Of a stretch of 48,780 bases of DNA, positions 18,409 to 25,638 are shown piece by piece. Numbering within the stretch: position 1 is the first letter of the stretch; each line of letters starts with the position of its first letter. Below the pieces are notes generated by a model. It was not told the DNA's origin and ran no database searches. It worked only from the letters and a program-made list of their open reading frames with translations. The position numbers and the translations under genes were made by a program. The stretch spans positions 1 to 48,780 of the forward strand of contig JADZCI010000040.1 in NCBI GenBank assembly GCA_020851655.1. The letters run 5' to 3'. Source of the stretch: Bryobacterales bacterium (GTDB lineage: Bacteria > Acidobacteriota > Terriglobia > Bryobacterales > Bryobacteraceae).

Positions 18409-19191
18409 ATGTCTTGGGAGACACGCGTCCGGTTGCTGGATCTTCTTAAAGCCCCAGTCGTCTCGTTTCAAGAGTTCATTCTCCTCGGCGTGCGCGCTTT
18501 TCGGAGCTTGACCCGCCGTCCGCACTACTGGGACGACTTCTCCATCCAGATGGACATCATCGGCGTCGGGAGTCTGCCGGTGGTGATCCTCACCGGTTTC
18601 TTCAGCGGCGCGGTCATGGCGCTGCAGATGTCGCGCGCCCTTCAGACTTACGGGGCGACCAGCCAGGTGGGCAGCATTGTCGCCATCACCCTGGTCCGGG
18701 AAATGGGACCGGTCCTGACGGCGCTGATGGTTGCCGGGCGCAACGCTTCCGGCATGGCGAGCGAGTTGGGATCGATGAAGGTAACCGAGCAGATCGACGC
18801 CATGCGGGCGCTCGGCACCGACCCGGTTCAAAAGCTGGTCAAGCCCCGCCTGATGGCGACCGCCTTCGTTTTGCCGCTGCTCACGATCCTGGCTGACTTC
18901 CTCGGCTTGGTGGGCGGGTGGCTGGTGGCTTGCCAGTTGCTTTTCCTCACCACCACGGAGCAATACTGGAACACCGCCTGGCGCGCCCTCGAATACGACG
19001 ACATCGCCCAAGGCTTGATCAAACCATTTGTTTTCGCCATCGTTATCGCGCTGGTGGGGTGCTTCTACGGAATCCAAACCACCGGCGGGACACAGGGTGT
19101 CGGACGCTCGACGACACAGGCGGTGGTCGTCGCCTCCGTCTGGGTGGTCATGCTGACGTTTGTGATCGGGCGCGTGTTTGTCTCGATGTAG
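18409..19191 (+). CDS. mlaE: MlaE-family ABC transporter permease
   Basis: Inner-membrane permease of 260 residues for a retrograde or anterograde phospholipid transporter. Five to six transmembrane segments are visible, starting with an amphipathic N-terminal helix. The family signature ITLVREMGPVLTALMVAGRNASGMASELGSMKVTEQIDAM spans about residues 102-141. It heads the operon mlaE-mlaF-mlaD-like, followed by a deacetylase gene. The exact lipid is not known, and no MlaA, MlaB or MlaC gene follows in this window. Confidence 0.92.
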   Translation: MSWETRVRLLDLLKAPVVSFQEFILLGVRAFRSLTRRPHYWDDFSIQMDIIGVGSLPVVILTGFFSGAVMALQMSRALQTYGATSQVGSIVAITLVREMGPVLTALMVAGRNASGMASELGSMKVTEQIDAMRALGTDPVQKLVKPRLMATAFVLPLLTILADFLGLVGGWLVACQLLFLTTTEQYWNTAWRALEYDDIAQGLIKPFVFAIVIALVGCFYGIQTTGGTQGVGRSTTQAVVVASVWVVMLTFVIGRVFVSM

Positions 19192-19209
19192 GGCGTGGCG
19201 AGCGGCGGA

Positions 19210-20019
19210 ATGGACCAACCTGAAATCGCTCTTGAGTTTGAACGCGTATCGCTGCACTTTGGAGGCGTCCCCGCATTGAAGGATGTCTCGTTTTCGGTTA
19301 CGCCGGGTGAGACGCTGATTCTTCTGGGCGCCGCCGGCAGCGGCAAGACGGTCTTGCTCAAACTCTCTTTGGGGCTGCTGCGAGCCGATGGCGGGCGCAT
19401 CATTCTGTTTGGACGGGATGTGACTGCGCTGGACGAAGCCGAATGGTTCGACGTGCGCAGCAAGATCGGCGTTCTTTTTCAGGAAGGCGGCCTCTTCGAC
19501 TCCCTCACAATTGAGGAGAACGTCGCCTACCCCTTGAGAAATCAGCGCCTTTTGAGCTGCCCGGAAGACGAGATCCAGGCCCGGGTGGAGCGGTCGCTTC
19601 AGTTCGTGGAACTCGGCCACACGCTCGAAAAAGTACCGAGCGAGCTGTCCGGAGGTATGCGCCGCCGCGTCGGTATCGCCCGGGCGATCGTCAGCGAACC
19701 CGCCTTGCTGCTGTACGACTCGCCGACCGCGGGGCTGGACCCGATTACCGCCACCAACATCATCACGCTGATCGTTAAGGGCCGGGATGTCCGTAACACG
19801 ACAACAGTGATGGCGACTCATCGCTTCCAGGACGGCGAGGTCCTGGCGCGATATGAGTTCGACCCATCCACCGGAGGACTGAAAGCCGCCGATGGGGCGA
19901 GCCGCGCCGCTCGCACGCGCTACCTCGTACTCCAAGACGGAGAAGTCGCCTTCCTCGGCAGCCCGGCCGAGTTGCAGCAATCGCGGGATCCGTATGTATC
20001 GAAATTCGTTCCACGCTAA
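19210..20019 (+). CDS. mlaF: MlaF-family ABC transporter ATPase
   Basis: ATPase subunit that powers MlaE, 269 residues from the ATG at 19210 (a GTG at 19195 is an alternative). Walker A is GAAGSGKTV, the Q-loop FQEGGLFDSLT, the signature LSGGMRRRVGIARA and the H-loop ATHRF. Walker B reads LLLYDSPTAGLDP, so the usual catalytic Glu after Asp is Ser171. A segment of about 20 extra residues lies between the H-loop and the final beta strands. Both traits may be normal for acidobacterial MlaF proteins (from memory, unverified). It sits 18 nt after mlaE. Confidence 0.9.
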   Translation: MDQPEIALEFERVSLHFGGVPALKDVSFSVTPGETLILLGAAGSGKTVLLKLSLGLLRADGGRIILFGRDVTALDEAEWFDVRSKIGVLFQEGGLFDSLTIEENVAYPLRNQRLLSCPEDEIQARVERSLQFVELGHTLEKVPSELSGGMRRRVGIARAIVSEPALLLYDSPTAGLDPITATNIITLIVKGRDVRNTTTVMATHRFQDGEVLARYEFDPSTGGLKAADGASRAARTRYLVLQDGEVAFLGSPAELQQSRDPYVSKFVPR

Positions 20020-20049
20020 GTTCATGGGAAGCTAATAAGGAACCGGAAA

Positions 20050-21123
20050 ATGCCGTCGCCTCAAAAAGTTCACTGGGCCCAACTCCGGGTCGGCATCATG
20101 GCCATCGTCTCGCTGGTGGTGCTGGCCGTCTTGATCGTCCTGCTCACGGGCAGCGAGAATCCGTTCGCGCGGAAGAGCGTCGTCTACACCTTCCTCGGTG
20201 ATTCCGCGGCGATGACCGAAGGAGCGGCGGTCCGCCTCAACGGAATCCTGGTTGGAAAAGTGAAATCGATTGGCCTGTCCGGAGAGACCGCGCCGGAGCG
20301 GGTCATCAAGATGGAGTTGGAAATCGAAGACCAGTACCTGAACAAGATTCCCGTGGACTCCATCATCGGGCTGAGCGCCGAAAACGTTCTGGGCACAAAG
20401 TTCCTGAACATTAAGCGCGGCCAGGCGGCTCAGACCATCCAGCCTGGAGGAGAGCTTAAGGCGCGGGACGACAAGGACTTTCTCGAGGTTGTGCAGTCGG
20501 CCCTACCCCTGTTGGATGCCATGAAAATCATCCTGGGGCGGATCGACAACATCGTCGCAGCCGTCGAAAAGGGTGAGGGGAGCATAGGGCGGCTGCTGTC
20601 TTCGGACGAAATCTACAACCGCTTGAACGCGACCCTCAAAGATGTCCAAGGACTGACCAGCACGGTCGTGGCCGGTAGGGGCACGATCGGAAAGCTCTTC
20701 ACCGACGAGCAAGTCTACGACGACGTCCGTAGAACTCTGGGCCGCCTGGATGCCGTCGTCGCCGACTTGCAGCAAGGCAACGGCACCGCCGGCAAGCTGC
20801 TGAAGGACCCTGCGCTGTACGACGAACTGCGTAAATCCGCTTCCGAGATTCGTGTGTTGGTCGCCGATTTGAACAGTGGCAAGGGGACCGCGGGCAAACT
20901 GCTGAAAGATTCCACGCTGCACGACCGCATCGTGCTCACGCTGGACAAAGTCAACAAAACGATCGATACCGTCAATTCCGGGCAAGGCACAATCGGCCAA
21001 TTGCTGGTGAATCCCAGCTTGTACGAGTCGTTGAACGGCACCTCGGACGAGGTGCGCGCCCTGCTCAAGGACTTCCGCGCCAACCCGAAGAAGTTCCTGA
21101 CCATTCAGTTGAAGCTGTTCTGA
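20050..21123 (+). CDS. mlaD: MlaD/MCE-family lipid-binding protein
   Basis: Periplasmic substrate-binding partner of the MlaEF transporter, 357 residues. An N-terminal transmembrane anchor covers about 13-35 and the MCE beta-barrel domain about 38-120 (FLGDSAAMTEGAAVRLNGILVG). The C-terminal half carries five copies of a helical repeat with exact 34-residue spacing; each begins with a GxGTxGKLL-type motif at residues 175, 209, 243, 277 and 311. Such repeats may lengthen a tunnel or needle across the periplasm, as long helices do in other MCE proteins (inference). AAGGAAC precedes the ATG. Confidence 0.9.
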   Translation: MPSPQKVHWAQLRVGIMAIVSLVVLAVLIVLLTGSENPFARKSVVYTFLGDSAAMTEGAAVRLNGILVGKVKSIGLSGETAPERVIKMELEIEDQYLNKIPVDSIIGLSAENVLGTKFLNIKRGQAAQTIQPGGELKARDDKDFLEVVQSALPLLDAMKIILGRIDNIVAAVEKGEGSIGRLLSSDEIYNRLNATLKDVQGLTSTVVAGRGTIGKLFTDEQVYDDVRRTLGRLDAVVADLQQGNGTAGKLLKDPALYDELRKSASEIRVLVADLNSGKGTAGKLLKDSTLHDRIVLTLDKVNKTIDTVNSGQGTIGQLLVNPSLYESLNGTSDEVRALLKDFRANPKKFLTIQLKLF

Positions 21124-21129
21124 ACTCTG

Positions 21130-21957
21130 ATGGACCTCGCCACCCGGCGCCTGGCGGTGAATGCCGACGATTTTGGTTTCGCCAGGGACGTCAATCGTGG
21201 AATCGTGGACGCGCACCTGAGCGGAATCCTGACTTCCACAACTCTCATGGCCAATGGAGGGGCATTCGATGACGCGGTGGAACTCGCCTCCCGCCACCCC
21301 GCGCTGGACATCGGCGTGCACGGCGTTCTGATTGGTGGAAATTCCCTGCTGGATGGCCGGCCGTTTCCCCTGTCCGTGGCGGAACTGGCCTATGCGCTCT
21401 TCAACCGCTCCATACGGCCGTACGAGGAGTTGCGCGCGCAGGTCGATCGCATCCTGCGGGCAGGATTGAGGCCGACGCATCTCGATACACACAAACACAC
21501 CCATCTCCTCCCGCCGGTGCTCCGGGCTGTGGCGCGGCTGAGCGAGGAGTTTCAGATTCGCTGGGTGCGCAGACCTTTCGATCTACCCCTGACCGGCGCG
21601 CCCGCCGAAATTCCGTTCAGCAAGCGGCTGGTGAGCCGGAGCTTCCACTTGGTTCGCGGGCACTTTCACACCGTGCTCACTCGCCACCATTGCCTCATGA
21701 CCGACTATTTCGCCGGGTTCCAAATCACAGGACGCCTGGGGTCATCCGACCTGGTTCACCTGTTCCGGAACCTTCCCGCGGGGACCACGGAATTCATGTG
21801 CCACCCGGGCTACTGTACAACTGAATTAAGGTCCATGCGAACCCGTTTGAAAGATAGCCGGGAGAGCGAATTACGCGCCTTGCTCCACAAGGACGTGAGA
21901 CAGGCGATTCAGGAGAGCGGTGTGGAACTGGCGCCGTTTCCCCGGCTCAAGAGTTAA
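21130..21957 (+). CDS. YdjC/ChbG-like deacetylase (HpnK-type candidate)
   Basis: Metal-dependent polysaccharide-deacetylase-like hydrolase of 275 residues. NADDFG (about residues 12-17), GVHGVL and THLDTHKHTHLLP supply the Asp-His-His metal site of the YdjC fold. ChbG acts on chitobiose, and HpnK is the hopanoid-linked relative; this protein resembles both. It begins 6 nt after the MCE gene, so a link with the exported lipid, for example deacetylation of a glycolipid or hopanoid head group, is plausible (inference). No other hopanoid gene is in view. Confidence 0.78.
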   Translation: MDLATRRLAVNADDFGFARDVNRGIVDAHLSGILTSTTLMANGGAFDDAVELASRHPALDIGVHGVLIGGNSLLDGRPFPLSVAELAYALFNRSIRPYEELRAQVDRILRAGLRPTHLDTHKHTHLLPPVLRAVARLSEEFQIRWVRRPFDLPLTGAPAEIPFSKRLVSRSFHLVRGHFHTVLTRHHCLMTDYFAGFQITGRLGSSDLVHLFRNLPAGTTEFMCHPGYCTTELRSMRTRLKDSRESELRALLHKDVRQAIQESGVELAPFPRLKS

Positions 21958-22000
21958 GTTTTTCTTGCGACAGGCGAGACGAACTGGGCCGGATGGGCAC

Positions 22001-22006
22001 TATACT
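22001..22006 (+). promoter_or_regulatory. -10 box candidate (TATACT)
   Basis: TATACT 43 nt before the GTG start of the next gene; no good -35 box. The predicted leader is about 35 nt. Confidence 0.35.
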
Positions 22007-22049
22007 CCCGGTAAAAATCGGTTAATCTGAGGACAGCAGCAGGCAACCA

Positions 22050-22673
22050 GTGGGAATCTTGACAACTGGACAGCTCGCCGGTGAACGCGAGCGGCTATCT
22101 CCCCGGATCTGTCACGAACTGAACAATCTTTTGACAGCTATCCTCGGCAATGCGGAACTGGCATTGATGGAGACCGAGCCGAGCAGTTCGGTGTATCGGA
22201 GTCTGGACCACATCTACAAGTCAGCCGAGCGGGCGGCTCAACTGCTCGGAAACCCTCCTACGCAAAACCCCGAATTCGCGCCGCGCCAGAACCCGCCCCG
22301 CTCGATTCTCATTGCCGACAGCGACGAGGCGATTCGAGAATCCGCGCAAAGGCTCCTGGAGCATGCGGGCTACAGAGTCGTACTAGCCAAAACTGGTGAG
22401 GAAACTGTAGACGCTCTTCGGACGCATGCGGACCGGATCGCGGTTCTCGTCCTCGACCCGGCCCTACCCGGTGCGGACGGACTCGACCTGCTTCGCCAGG
22501 CACATTCCACTCAACCCGGCATAAAGATGTTCGTCTGGAGTACCCAGCGGCCTTCAAGCCTTGACGAAATGATCAACAGTCTTGCGGATATCGAGTACGT
22601 AGACAGGCCCTCCCAATCCCACGGAATCGCCAAAATACTGTCCCGCATCGTTGAACCGCTCCTCGAAAACTAA
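22050..22673 (+). CDS. Histidine-dimerisation/receiver fusion lacking a kinase domain
   Basis: Two-component signalling protein of 207 residues. Residues 14-70 match a HisKA dimerisation domain with His22 in CHELNNLLTAILGNAEL, the same H-box type as the hybrid kinases here. There is no ATP-binding domain. Residues 86-205 form a receiver with Asp136 (VLDPALPG) and an acidic pocket (ADSDEA), but the conserved Lys is Arg (VDRPSQ). It may act as a phosphotransfer protein, with a distant kinase donating the phosphate, or as a decoy (inference). The start is a GTG with a weak AGG 6 nt upstream. A variant receiver gene follows on the same strand. Confidence 0.72.
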   Translation: MGILTTGQLAGERERLSPRICHELNNLLTAILGNAELALMETEPSSSVYRSLDHIYKSAERAAQLLGNPPTQNPEFAPRQNPPRSILIADSDEAIRESAQRLLEHAGYRVVLAKTGEETVDALRTHADRIAVLVLDPALPGADGLDLLRQAHSTQPGIKMFVWSTQRPSSLDEMINSLADIEYVDRPSQSHGIAKILSRIVEPLLEN

Positions 22674-22700
22674 CAAGAGAGAAACATTTTCCCGTACCAC

Positions 22701-22729
22701 TTGACACGGTAGCGGTGTGAGCGCATTAT
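22701..22729 (+). promoter_or_regulatory. Sigma-70 promoter for the variant receiver gene
   Basis: Perfect TTGACA (22701-22706), 17-nt spacer and CATTAT (22724-22729). The predicted leader is about 43 nt and includes a strong AGGAGGT. Confidence 0.6.
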
Positions 22730-22779
22730 CTTGGCAGAGGCTGAATTAGCCTGTGCCCTCGCACGCAGGAGGTGTCGAA

Positions 22780-23253
22780 TTGAGTCCAGGACTACAGTTG
22801 GACGCGGACGCCAAGCGTGGCGATTCCGTGGTAAACGTCCTGGCGGTGAGTCCCAACAGGGATGATCTCGCTGCGCTCCACGAAATTCTCAATCATTCGA
22901 ACTGGGTACTTCGCGAGGCCAGGAGTTGCCGTCAGGCAGTTGATGAACTACGAAACGAACCGGCCGGCGTGATTGTGTGCGAGCACAGTCTTCCGGACGG
23001 GTCTTGGCGGGATGTGCACCGCGCCGCCTCCGGCCTGGAACCGCCACCCCCGGTGGTGGTGAGTTCGTTGCACGCCGATGACCGGATGTGGGCTGAAGTG
23101 TTGAACCTGGGTGGCTACGATGTACTGCCGGAACCCTTCGACCGGAATGAAGTGGTCCGGATCCTTAGTCTCGCGTGGCTTCATTGGAAAGATCATTGCC
23201 GGCGCACGCGGCGCCCTCAAGGGCGCGTCATGGCAATGGCCGCTACCGCATAG
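22780..23253 (+). CDS. Variant receiver-domain protein (phosphorylation residues lost)
   Basis: Receiver-like protein of 157 residues. The TTG at 22780 is chosen because AGGAGGT (22767-22773) lies 6 nt upstream, which rules out the GTG at 22753. The fold pattern (about residues 10-140) is a receiver, but the phospho-acceptor is Glu68 (VCEHSLPDG), the acidic pair is replaced (VSPNRDD), and the Lys is Glu (LPEPFD). It should therefore not be phosphorylated in the usual way. The D-to-E change may mimic the active state. Its partner is unknown; the kinase gene at 23260-23901 ends 6 nt away on the other strand. Confidence 0.75.
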   Translation: MSPGLQLDADAKRGDSVVNVLAVSPNRDDLAALHEILNHSNWVLREARSCRQAVDELRNEPAGVIVCEHSLPDGSWRDVHRAASGLEPPPPVVVSSLHADDRMWAEVLNLGGYDVLPEPFDRNEVVRILSLAWLHWKDHCRRTRRPQGRVMAMAATA

Positions 23254-23259
23254 CTGAAA

Positions 23260-23901
23260 CTACTCAGAATCAGGCAGATTAATCAGAAACCGCGCGCCCG
23301 GAGTGTCTTCGCGGTTCGCGGCTGTCACTTTTCCTCCATACTTCTGGACCATGGTGGCGACGATGTGCAGCCCCATCCCGGAGTGCTTGGATCGTGTCGA
23401 AAAACGCGCTTTGAAAATGTCCTTGAGTATCGTCGTGGGGATCCCGGGACCGTTGTCCATCACGGCGATATGCAGCATCTTGCTCTCGCGCCATGCTTCG
23501 ACTTCCACGGCTCCGCCGTCAGGCATGGCTTGAGCCGCATTCAGCAGCAGGTTCATAAAGACGCGCTCCCAGTCTGAAGCCTGGCCCGGAATGAGGGTCC
23601 CTGACTCGATCCGCCGCCTGATCTTTACCGGAGCGTGTTTGATCAAAGTGAGCGAGTCCTGCACAAATAACTCAATCCGTTCGACCACCGGTTCAAGTTC
23701 CTGCGATGCCCGGCTCTGCTCCGCCAGGCTGCCGGCGATTCCGCGTCCACGGTCCACGCTCCTCCGGATGGTGGCCGCGAGTTTCGCCCACCGGTCATCT
23801 TCGGCGAGCAACTCCGCGGCTTCGGAAATGGTCTCAAAAACGTTGTTCAGATCGTGAACGAGACCGGCCAGCGTCAGGTCCGGACTCTGAGGGTTTTCCA
23901 T
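23260..23901 (-). CDS. Small soluble histidine kinase
   Basis: Cytoplasmic kinase of 213 residues with no sensor or membrane segment. HisKA with His16 (GLVHDLNNVFETISEA) is followed by HATPase_c, with N-box (MNLLLNAAQAMPDGG), G1 (DNGPGIP) and G2 (SGMGLHIV). The ATG at 23901 follows the aroA stop by 7 nt. A longer start within aroA adds residues with no kinase match. It is the last gene of the FxLYD-aroA-kinase operon and lies next to two receiver genes on the opposite strand, which are likely partners (inference). Confidence 0.82.
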   Translation of the reverse strand: MENPQSPDLTLAGLVHDLNNVFETISEAAELLAEDDRWAKLAATIRRSVDRGRGIAGSLAEQSRASQELEPVVERIELFVQDSLTLIKHAPVKIRRRIESGTLIPGQASDWERVFMNLLLNAAQAMPDGGAVEVEAWRESKMLHIAVMDNGPGIPTTILKDIFKARFSTRSKHSGMGLHIVATMVQKYGGKVTAANREDTPGARFLINLPDSE

Positions 23902-23908
23902 GACTCGC

Positions 23909-25195
23909 CTAGCGGGAGATCTGCCGTAGTGTATCCCAGAACTCGGGGAATGAAACAGAGGCGGCCTCGGAATTTTGAATCGTGCAGGGGCCATCCGCGC
24001 TGAGGGCCGCGACCGCAAAAGCCATCGCGATTCTGTGGTCGCCGAAGGAATCCGTTTCGGCGGCGTGAAAGGTCTGTTTACCGGGGATTCGGAACCCGTC
24101 CGGCGCCACCTCGATCACGGCGCCCATCCGCCGCAGATTCTCCGCCAGCGTCTCGATGCGATCGGTTTCCTTGATACGCAGTTCGGCGGCATCCCGGACC
24201 AGCAATCCATTTTCTGAGACCGCGCCCAGAACCGCCAGAACGGGAATCTCATCGATCAGCGCGGCAGCCTGCTGGCCCTCAATGACGCCGCCCTTGATCT
24301 TCGAGCCCCGGACCAGCAGCGTACCCACGGGTTCGCCGTGCTTCATCCCCATGTCCACGACCTTGACGCTGGCGCCGGCGCCTACAAGAAAATCGATCAA
24401 CGTGGCTCGTGTGGGATTCAGTCCGACGCCCGCGATCAGCAGGTTCGACTCGGGCGCCATGGCGCCGGCGGCGAGGAAGAACGCCGCCGATGAGAGATCG
24501 CCGGGAACGGCCAGATCTTTGGCGGCGAAATTCCGGCCGCCCCGGATGGTCACCGTTCCGCGTCCCGCGCGGACGTCCACTCCCAATTCCCGTAGCGCGA
24601 CCTCGGTGTGGTCCCGCGTCTTGGCTGGCTCACGAACCGTCGTATCGGCATCCACGTGAAGACCAGCCAGCAGTACGCAGCTCTTTACCTGCGCACTCGC
24701 AACCGGCATGGTGTAATCGATGGCCCGGAGACCGGTTCCCGCTCCGTGGATTTCAACCGGCGGGTACTTTCCGTCTCGCGCGCTGAACGTGGCGCCCATT
24801 TCGGTCAAGGGGCGCATGATGCGTTCCATCGGCCTCTTGGATAGCGATTCGTCACCCGCGATGCGCGTGGTGAAATCCTGTGCCGCCAGGATGCCCGCCA
24901 ACATGCGGATGGTCGAGCCGGAATTGCCGGCGTCGAGACCCGCAGCGGCGGGAGTGTAGGAGCGAAGACCCTTACCCTCGATCGTCACCTCGCGTCCCTG
25001 AACCGTTACCGGCACACCAAGAGTCCGCAAGCAACCCAAAGTCGAATGGCAGTCCGCGCCAGAGGAGTAGTTGGAAATCCGGGTGACGCCTTCGGCGAGC
25101 GATGCCAGCATCGCATAGCGGTGTGAGATCGACTTATCTCCGGGCAGGATGACCGTGCCTTCCAGCGCGCGGCTGGGGTGTATGACTTCTTTCAT
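23909..25195 (-). CDS. aroA: 3-phosphoshikimate 1-carboxyvinyltransferase (EPSP synthase)
   Basis: Shikimate-pathway enzyme that joins PEP and shikimate-3-phosphate. 428 residues, the usual length. LPGDKSISHRYAMLASLAEG (about 17-36), GNSGSTIRMLAG and the C-terminal ETDSFGDHRIAM motif are clear. It is preceded 6 nt upstream by a small secreted protein gene and followed by a kinase gene. Standard housekeeping enzyme; nothing looks broken. Confidence 0.96.
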   Translation of the reverse strand: MKEVIHPSRALEGTVILPGDKSISHRYAMLASLAEGVTRISNYSSGADCHSTLGCLRTLGVPVTVQGREVTIEGKGLRSYTPAAAGLDAGNSGSTIRMLAGILAAQDFTTRIAGDESLSKRPMERIMRPLTEMGATFSARDGKYPPVEIHGAGTGLRAIDYTMPVASAQVKSCVLLAGLHVDADTTVREPAKTRDHTEVALRELGVDVRAGRGTVTIRGGRNFAAKDLAVPGDLSSAAFFLAAGAMAPESNLLIAGVGLNPTRATLIDFLVGAGASVKVVDMGMKHGEPVGTLLVRGSKIKGGVIEGQQAAALIDEIPVLAVLGAVSENGLLVRDAAELRIKETDRIETLAENLRRMGAVIEVAPDGFRIPGKQTFHAAETDSFGDHRIAMAFAVAALSADGPCTIQNSEAASVSFPEFWDTLRQISR

Positions 25196-25201
25196 TTCTT
25201 T

Positions 25202-25594
25202 TTACTCGATGGCGTAAGGGCCAATATTGGTGATCTTGATGTCCCGCCCCGACTTGTCCTGCCCGTCGAGCCGGATCACCACCGCCCGCGCGGGCGCCGC
25301 CGCTTCCAGCCGGAAATCCGACTCCTCATCCGGCTCCAGAACGGGCGATTCGATCGGACCTTTCAGAGTGGTGATCGGCTCTCCGTCGGGACCGTCGAAG
25401 TAAATCACCAACAGCAGCCCTTTGATGGTTTGCTCGCCGTCGTTGCGCACTTTGCCCTCGATGGCGACGCGAGACTCAAGACGCTGAACTTTCATCTCCA
25501 CTACGGCGACTTCGACCTTCGACTTGCGTTTCTCCTGTGCCGCGCACAAGAATAGGGAACACGACATGACCAGTGTCAGGCTGGCGCGGAGCAT
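25202..25594 (-). CDS. Small secreted FxLYD-like domain protein
   Basis: 130 residues. A signal peptide covers residues 1-18 (CSLFLCAAQ), with Cys16 a weak lipoprotein candidate. The mature part has the beta-sandwich pattern of the FxLYD domain: RVAIEGKVRNDGEQTIKGL, then YFDG, and PVLEPDEESDFRLE. The function is unknown; similar proteins are small envelope proteins. The ATG at 25594 has TAAACT 8 nt before it and no Shine-Dalgarno, which suggests a leaderless transcript for the operon with aroA. Confidence 0.65.
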   Translation of the reverse strand: MLRASLTLVMSCSLFLCAAQEKRKSKVEVAVVEMKVQRLESRVAIEGKVRNDGEQTIKGLLLVIYFDGPDGEPITTLKGPIESPVLEPDEESDFRLEAAAPARAVVIRLDGQDKSGRDIKITNIGPYAIE

Positions 25595-25602
25595 CAGGTT
25601 TC

Positions 25603-25608
25603 AGTTTA
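25603..25608 (-). promoter_or_regulatory. -10-like box close to the FxLYD gene start
   Basis: TAAACT on the minus strand ends 8 nt before the start codon at 25594. No Shine-Dalgarno. Part of the recurring TANNNT pattern. Confidence 0.4.
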
Positions 25609-25638
25609 GCGGACCGGCGGAAAGGGGTTGTTTGCTTC

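Noticed and set aside
18367-20025. 552-codon open frame on the minus strand
   Set aside because: Antisense to the Mla permease and ATPase genes; low-complexity translation.
20572-21080. Regular 102-nt spacing as a CRISPR or satellite repeat
   Set aside because: The period is a multiple of three inside an MCE gene and only the protein motif is conserved.
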